DNA of 13,372 bases from the NCBI GenBank assembly GCA_001430745.1, contig KQ482001.1:409094-422465 (forward strand), read 5' to 3'. Shown here one piece after another: positions 8,042-13,372 of the stretch (position 1 is the stretch's first letter; each line of letters starts with the position of its first letter). The notes beneath the pieces are model-generated. The model was not told where the DNA came from and ran no database searches. It saw nothing but the letters and a program-made list of their open reading frames with translations. The position numbers were made by a program, and so were the translations under genes. The stretch is from Auxenochlorella pyrenoidosa. Its lineage: Eukaryota > Chlorophyta > Trebouxiophyceae > Chlorellales > Chlorellaceae.

Positions 8042-11000
8042 TCAGGCCTCAGAAATGTTGCGGCCAAACTGCGGCGCAGGGGGGAGGAAGGTGGGCGAGG
8101 CAGGGGAGCGCTGGTGGGCTGCTGCAGCGCTGGGCGCCGGTGCCGGCATGCCGGGGGCCTGTGCAGGGCAGCCGTGCCCACGCACCCCCGCCGCAACCCC
8201 CCATGCGGGCCAAGCACTGCTGCTCTGCCAACAGCCTGAAACCATGGGCCCAGCACCCACCAGCTTGGCAACAGGAGGCCCAAGCACCCCCCCCCCCCCC
8301 CCCCCGCCTCCCAAGAGAGGAAAGGGCTCTCGCCAGCACCCACCAGCTTGGTGCGGATCCAGTCGCTCTGCACCATCCAGCGGTTGCGGGCCGACACCTG
8401 GCGCCACGTCTCAAACGACCGCCACGCCTGGCCCACCAGCCAGCCCTTGAGGGCCTGCGGAGACGTGCCCAGGGCGGGGGCAAGGTCAGATTAGCACGGC
8501 GGCCTGCCACCGCGGCCGCAAGCGAGTCGTGATGGGGCGCAATGAACAGGCACACATCCTGTGGCAGGCGCGCCGCTGCGGTGCGCTGCGCTGCGCCCTG
8601 TGCTGTGGCGAGCAGCACGGCTTGCCGGGCGGCTGCAGTACCTTGAAGGGGAAGGTGGAGGGCAGGTCCAGGATGGCCTCGTCCACGCCCACGTAGGCAA
8701 AGGAGCCCATGTGGCGGTACCTGCCAGCCAGGGGGGGGCACAAGGGGCAGGGTCGCAGCGGGGCTTTGCACAACAGGAGACTGCTTCGTACGACAATGCG
8801 CGCGCTCGCGGGCCCCGCACGCGCAGCAGGAGACGCCGCCCCGACAGCTTTGGCAATCGGTGGAAGGCAAGCCGCCCTGCGAACGTGCAGCAAACTGGTC
8901 CAGCGGGGGACACAGGGGCAACAACAGCAGCGCCCAGGCGGCCATGCGCAGCAGCTGGTGGAATACTGGGGGCAGGGGGGCGCGGCTGCTGGCCAGGCTC
9001 ACTGGAAGGTGGGAGCATCCTCCGGCAGGGGCACCCACACCCCCAGGTTGATCTCCCGGCCCGGGGCGGGCGCCGCGCCCGGGTAGGGTGCGACGTGGTG
9101 CTTGCTGAACAGCTGGGCCAGGTACTGGCCCTCCTGGTTGGCCACCTGCGGGGAAGGAGGTGTGTGTGTGTGTGTGTGTGGTGGGTGTGAGTGGGGGTGG
9201 GCGGGTGGGTGGGGTGGGGGGGGGCCAGTGGGCAGGAAGGGCGAATCCGTTGAGGCGGCGCTGCCGAAAGCTGTTGGCTTGGGCCCAGAAGGGGACCGCC
9301 CAAGTTTGGGTTCAGTCGCAGAGGGGAACCGTCGGAAGATTGAAAGAACACAACCAACAGCGACCAAGAAACAAATACCCACCTGCACCCACAGCAACAA
9401 GCACTTCCCCCCCTGGAGCGCACCTGTGCGGTGGGCGGCAGCGAGCGCATGAGCGTGTCCATGTCGGCCAGCAGCTCCCGGAACTCCTCAAAGCTCAGCC
9501 CCCGCTGCAGCCGCTCGATGTGCCTGCGCGGGGCCAGCCGGGGGCGGTGCAGGCAGGTGAGGCGCCGGCGGGCGCTGGCTGACTAGTGGTGGTGCTGGCT
9601 GACCACCCGGGCGCAGTCGCGGGACCCTCGCTGGGAACCCCGGCACCCACCCACCACCACCACCAACCTTCCACCCCGACCCCACCCTGCAGTCGACACA
9701 TGAGGAAAAACGTCAAGTGGGCATGAGCAGGGCAGCCAGTGCCAGGCCGCGGCTGCACCCCAAAGTGCCGCCCCCCACCCCACCCCCGGCCGCCCACTTT
9801 TCGTAGCGGTTGGGCTTGGAGGAGGCGCCCCACATGCCCTTGGCCGCCTTCTCCAGCGCCCCCTCCTCCAGCAGGGTGGCCAGCTCAGCGAGCTGGGGGT
9901 AGGTTCGCTTGTTCTGCAGGCAGGCAGGCAGGCGGGCGGGTGGGCAGGCAGGCAGTTGGCATGGCGGTGGGATTGGGTGGGTGCGCTTCTTCAGAGTTGA
10001 GCGGGCTTCGGCCAGCCGGGTGGCCGGCTGCGCCGCGGGGGGCTCGTCTCCTTGGTCTGCAAGGCGCCAATCTTGGGCGACGGAACGGCGGGCGCGGAAC
10101 CGGGCTGCTGCAGCCCCAGATCCTGGGCGGGCGCGCCCCCCCGCCAGCTGCGGCTGCTGGGCACTAGCAGGAGAGCTGACACCGGGATGGGCGCGTGCCA
10201 CGGGCGTGGGGCCGCAGCCGGCTGCCGGCCAAAGGCGGGGCGCACAGGCAGGGGCGCGTGCCACGGGTGCAGGGCCGCAGCCGGCTGCCGGCCAAAGGCG
10301 GGGGCGCACAGGCAGGGGCGCGTGCCACGGGTGCAGGGCCGCAGCCGGCTGCCGGCCAAAGGCGGGGGCGCACAGGCGGGGGCGCACAGGCGCGGGCACA
10401 CATGCGGGGGCACACAGGCGCACCTTCTTGAGCATGCGCACCACCTCGTCTGCCGACAGGCGCTGGTCGCGGTCCAGGTCGGCGGCGGCAAACAGCTGCG
10501 GCGCCGCCTCCAGGGTGCGCTCCTGCAAGATTGTTTCAGTTAATTTGTAGTTTACTCGTTGAGTATTATTCTATGGAACTGGTATTCCTTACTGAGCTGA
10601 AAGATATAAAGCAGCCGAATCAAAATTGCTTAACCCAGCGGGCGGCGGCTGGGGAACTCGGCGGGCGCAGGCAGGACCACAAGGCCTCACGGCCTAGTGG
10701 CCTCGCCTGTGCGCCGCTCCCAGCGGGGGGCACCAGGCACGCGCGGGCCCCTGCAGCCGCCCGGCCGCACCTGGTGCGTCACCGCCGCGTCTCCCAGACA
10801 GAAAATGGTGCCCTGCGTGCCCTTGACCCTGCGCCGCCGGGGGGGGGGGGGGGGGCGGAAACAGTCGGGGGCAGGCTGGGTGCCGGCCAAACCGTGGCGC
10901 AGCCCCCACCGAGCCTGCGATGGCAAGTCAAGCGGGCGCCGATGGCGCCAGTGCCGCCGCGGAGCTCCAACCACCACCAGCCTCTGTACCGCTGGGCTGT

Positions 11001-13308
11001 GTGTTCAGCTGGGCCGGGCGCTCGCAGCCAGTGGCAGCGGGGCGTGGCTGCCCTCGGCCCAGGTGCCCTCGCTGCCGTTGCCCTGCGCAAATAACATCCA
11101 AGCATCATCTGGCTCCTCCCGTCACAGCGCTGCTCTGTGCTTTGGGGCGCTCCCTCACCGCAGGTGGCTGTCCACCACCAGCCCGGTGCGCGCGTTCTGC
11201 ACCTCGGCCAGCTGCTGCTGCAAGGTGCCCTTGAGGCCACGCACCTGCACAGAAGGGAAGGCACGGCAAGGGGCGGGGCGGAGCATGGGCCCATCAGCAC
11301 ATCCACTTCCCCCCCTTCAGGGCTGGCTGCACCCTGTTGGGCCTCTAAACCTGAGGCGGGCAGGCAGGCAGGCAGGCAGGCAGGCAGACAGGCAGGCAGG
11401 CAGGCTGGCAGCAGTGTCGCAGCGAGCCGCGGCGAGGTGGGGCCGCACCAGCGGGTGCATGGCGATGCCGGTGGCCCACACGCAGGTGCCAAAGGGCAGC
11501 GCCTCCTCCTTGCCGTTGCGCTGCACCGTCAGCACGCCGTCGCTCACGCTCTTGACCCTGCGGCGGGCACCGAGATGGTTGCTCAGTCGTGAAGAGTCCA
11601 AAGCGGCCATGATGACAGCGCGTGATGCGAAGTGCGGAGAGTGAGGGCAGCGCAACATTCCACGGCGCGACGCTTGGGAGCGCGCCATGGGCAGCGCCTG
11701 CCAGCCCCCTGAGCAGGCCACCCCTGCCGCCAGCCCACCCAATCCTCTGGCGCGAGGGGCACAGCCGCAGCCTGCCCCCGGACTATCCCTGAGCAGGCAA
11801 AGGAAACCTCACATGGTGCTCAGCTGCACATCGATGCCCGAGCGCGCAAAGTGTGACTGCGTGTACTCGGACAGCTGCAGAGGGAGGCGATGCACGGCGA
11901 GGTGGGCGAGGCGCCAGCAGCGGGGGGTGCTGTAAGGGCGCCGGCAGCAAAGCGCGGGGCCCCCCGCCCTGCCCACTCCCAGCCGACAGCCGCGCAGCGC
12001 AGCAGGCGGGCTCCGGGCTGGCACCAGGCGGCGACGGTCGCTGGCTGGCCCGGCTGTCGGTCAAACGTCGCCCGGCTGACGGTCAAAGGGCGCCCACCTG
12101 TCGGTCAAAGGCGCCCAGCAGGTGGTCCATCGTGTCCACCACAGAGATGCGCACCTCGTCCTGCAGGGAGCAGGGGCCGGGGGGCACAGCGGGGGGGCGA
12201 GGGCTTTACCATGTGGTCGGGGCAGAACCAGGGGCGCCGCCCCTGCTGCAGGCCTGGCGGCGGCGCACGAGCAAGCAACCCCCGCTGTATACCACTCAGC
12301 AGAGCCCTGGCGCAGCGCGGGGGCGAGCGCCAGCGCCAGGGAGAGCGCCAGGGCAGGGCAGGGCAGGTAGGGGTGGTGATGGTGGTTGGGAGCGCTTGCC
12401 TTGAGGTGCGGCAGCAGGCGGGCCACGTCCTCCTGCACAAAATCATGCAGCTCGGCCGCCTGCGCAGCAACAGCGAGGTTGAGGTGTGGGGTTTGGGGGG
12501 GGGGGGGAACACAGTTAGAGAAGGGGCAGCAGGGCGGGCGCCGGCAGGGTTCAGCGCGGCCCGGGTCGGCCAGGCCACGGGGCGCGTGGCGCCGCCCAGC
12601 TGGGAGACGAGCCTGGCGGGCGGGCGGCGGCGCACGTGCTGCCATGCCTGGCTACCAGCCTGCCAGCCGCAGGTCTGCAAGCGGGGACTGAGGGTGGCCA
12701 GCACCCAGCAGCTCAGGGGTGGGGCCGGGTGGGCGGGGCGGCTGCCGCCGGCGCCTCACCAGCTCCACGCCGGTGGGGCCGCCGCCCACCACGACAAAGT
12801 TCAGGTGGCGGCGCCGCTCCTCGGGCGTCAGGTGTGGCAGGCCGGCGTGCTCGATCACGCGGCTGTGTGGGGGGTGGAAGTGCGGGACGGGCGGGAGGAG
12901 GTTTGAGAGAGAAGGGACCAGACGGCAGGGATGTAAACGCATTGCTGCCTGACGCGCCTGGCGCACCGCAGGGCCGGCAGCAGCGAGGGCCAGGCCACTC
13001 GGGCGGCGGGCGGCACGCGCTGCCTGTCTGCGGGGCCTGGCCCAGGCAGGCATGCCGGGCTGCGTGGCTGCCTCTCAAAACAGGACGCCTGATCACCGAG
13101 GAGCTGAAACAGCCGGCCGACAGCATGCACGCCTTGATGGGCTCAGAGAAAGAAAAAAAGGAACGACGGCGGCGGCAGCAGCGGGGGCGGGGCAGCGGCA
13201 GAGGCACCTGATGCGCAGGCGCAGGCGGTGGGCGTCGTCGATCGACTTGAGGAAGTGGCAGTGGTCCTCCACGCCCTTGATGCCAAAGGTGTTGTTCACG
13301 GAGCCCAC
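8042..13308 (-). CDS. EF-hand type II NAD(P)H dehydrogenase (NDB-type alternative NADH dehydrogenase), 3' part, cut by window end
   Basis: This is a single-subunit, non-proton-pumping flavoenzyme passing electrons from NAD(P)H to quinone on the inner mitochondrial membrane. Fifteen exons: 13308-13208, 12862-12760, 12459-12400, 12160-12098, 11874-11813, 11557-11449, 11244-11159, 10828-10771, 10522-10424, 9913-9798, 9523-9424, 9145-9003, 8720-8642, 8454-8344, 8068-8042; 1317 nt, 438 residues plus TGA. Motifs in order: GSVNNTFGIKGVEDHCHFLK; NAD(P)H site FVVVGGGPTGVEL (56-68); VWATGIAMHPLV; FAD-site block IFCLGDAAVTHQ; EF-hand loop D229-L-D-R-D-Q-R-L-S-A-D-E240; SLPPTAQVANQEGQYLA; YRHMGSFAYVG; C-terminal SDWIRTKL-FGRNISEA. 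EF-hand placement right after the GDAA block is as in plant NDB proteins, pointing to calcium control and an intermembrane-space-facing enzyme. The targeting peptide and first GxGxxG lie outside the window. The intron after 12400 uses a GC donor. Confidence 0.95.
8250..8351 (-). repeat. 19-bp direct repeat copying an exon end and its splice donor
   Basis: The 19-bp sequence CCAAGCTGGTGGGTGCTGG (minus strand) occurs identically at 8351-8333, spanning the end of the penultimate NDH-2 exon and its donor, and again at 8268-8250 inside the intron. The copies are offset by 83 bp and separated in part by a run of cytosines. Confidence 0.9.
8287..8305. repeat. Homopolymer run of 19 C (plus strand)
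   Basis: Nineteen consecutive C on the plus strand, within the last NDH-2 intron. Lengths of such runs are often wrong in assemblies. Confidence 0.9.
9161..9182. repeat. (TG)n dinucleotide microsatellite
   Basis: About ten TG repeats on the plus strand run into a G/T-rich stretch to about 9225. It lies in an NDH-2 intron; on the coding strand this is (CA)n just before the acceptor at 9146. Confidence 0.9.
9914..9956. repeat. (AGGC)n microsatellite at an NDH-2 splice acceptor
   Basis: Tandem GGCA/GGCG tetramers with a few variants abut the exon starting at 9913. On the coding strand they read CTGC/CCTG and supply the pyrimidine-rich tract of the acceptor. Confidence 0.85.
10189..10379. repeat. 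Minisatellite, about 63-bp unit, three copies, in NDH-2 intron
   Basis: Copies begin at 10189, 10252 and 10316 (periods 63 and 64), each starting GGGCGCGTGCCACGGG and containing GCCGGCTGCCGGCCAAAGG. Copies 2 and 3 are near identical; copy 1 differs at a few bases. Shorter degenerate units of the GGGGCGCACAGGCG kind continue to about 10420, up to the splice donor of the EF-hand exon. Spacing is constant and no unique spacers occur, so it is not a CRISPR array. Confidence 0.9.
10531..10635. other. AT-rich island inside an NDH-2 intron
   Basis: Bases 10531-10630 hold 33 G/C by count, against strongly GC-rich surroundings. The island lies in the intron before the EF-hand exon, ending next to its acceptor at 10523. 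I cannot identify an origin; it has no clear coding frame or tRNA boxes. Confidence 0.75.
10839..10855. repeat. Homopolymer run of 17 G (plus strand)
   Basis: Seventeen consecutive G on the plus strand become a C17 tract just before the minus-strand acceptor at 10829, acting as its pyrimidine tract. Confidence 0.9.
11358..11411. repeat. (GGCA)n tetranucleotide microsatellite
   Basis: About 13 tandem GGCA units with one GACA and one GGCT variant, within the NDH-2 intron spanning 11448-11245. Confidence 0.95.
12052..12116 (-). repeat. Three tandem copies of an NDH-2 exon end
   Basis: On the minus strand the unit GGGCGCCTTTGACCGACAG is repeated with period about 22. Copy 1 (12116-12096) is the real exon end plus donor GT; copies 2 (12095-12074) and 3 (12073-12052) lie in the intron with GT replaced by CC and a few substitutions. 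Confidence 0.92.
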
Positions 13309-13372
13309 CTGCGGGGGCGGGCGGGTGGGAGGTGGGGTTGTGTGGAGAAGGGATTGAGGGGCCGGTGCGGAA

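Noticed and set aside
10189..10420. Possible CRISPR array
   Set aside because: The units are contiguous, without unique spacers, lie in a eukaryotic intron and decay into shorter subrepeats.
10531..10635. tRNA gene in the AT-rich island
   Set aside because: No A-box/B-box pair and no cloverleaf could be made on either strand.
10531..11094. 187-codon plus-strand open frame
   Set aside because: It runs antisense across well-supported NDH-2 exons and introns, including the GDAA exon; it is a shadow.
12161..12399. Reading through this NDH-2 intron as coding, because the minus frame stays open
   Set aside because: The length of 239 nt is not a multiple of three, so the next conserved exon (DEVRISVVD) would be read in the wrong frame; a GC donor restores it.

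Overview
The window is ordinary nuclear DNA from a GC-rich eukaryote, most likely a green alga (chlorophyte, probably a trebouxiophyte of the Chlorella/Coccomyxa kind). The basis is: genes cut into many short exons by 130-510 nt GT-AG introns; GC-rich third codon positions; a TGTAA motif about 78 nt after a stop, as in green-algal poly(A) signals; and protein families typical of green algae, including an EF-hand type II NAD(P)H dehydrogenase and a GT92-type glycosyltransferase. The species call is inference. I see no prokaryotic operon, CRISPR array, transposase, rRNA or tRNA.

There are four genes. (1) Minus strand, 1526 down to 251 and on past the window start: the N-terminal 145 residues of the mRNA-decapping enzyme DCP2, in five exons, ending halfway through the Nudix box. 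(2) Minus strand, 4066-1912: an F-box/leucine-rich-repeat protein of 487 residues in four coding exons, probably with a further intron in its 5' UTR. (3) Plus strand, 5304-7351: a type II membrane glycosyltransferase of the GT92 (DUF23) kind in six exons; two of its introns need GC donors, and one conserved block has an apparent single-base frameshift. (4) Minus strand, from beyond the right edge down to 8042: the last 438 residues of an NDB-type, EF-hand-containing type II NAD(P)H dehydrogenase in 15 exons.

Exon joins were placed by hand. Each was required to keep the reading frame, restore the known family motifs and use GT-AG (or, in three cases, GC-AG) borders. Exon lengths sum to multiples of three for DCP2 (435), F-box/LRR (1464) and NDH-2 (1317); GT92 sums to 1283, one base short, as expected from the frameshift.

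Genes 2 and 3 diverge across about 1.1 kb without a recognisable gene. Genes 3 and 4 converge across about 0.7 kb. The four proteins serve unrelated housekeeping tasks (mRNA turnover, ubiquitin targeting, Golgi glycosylation, respiration), so the neighbourhood does not point to a joint pathway. The most unusual material is in gene architecture: clustered GC-AG introns, two introns of one gene holding copies of their own exon end plus splice donor, a roughly 63-bp minisatellite and an AT-rich island flanking the EF-hand exon, and an aspartate at the NADH/NADPH-selecting position of the dehydrogenase.
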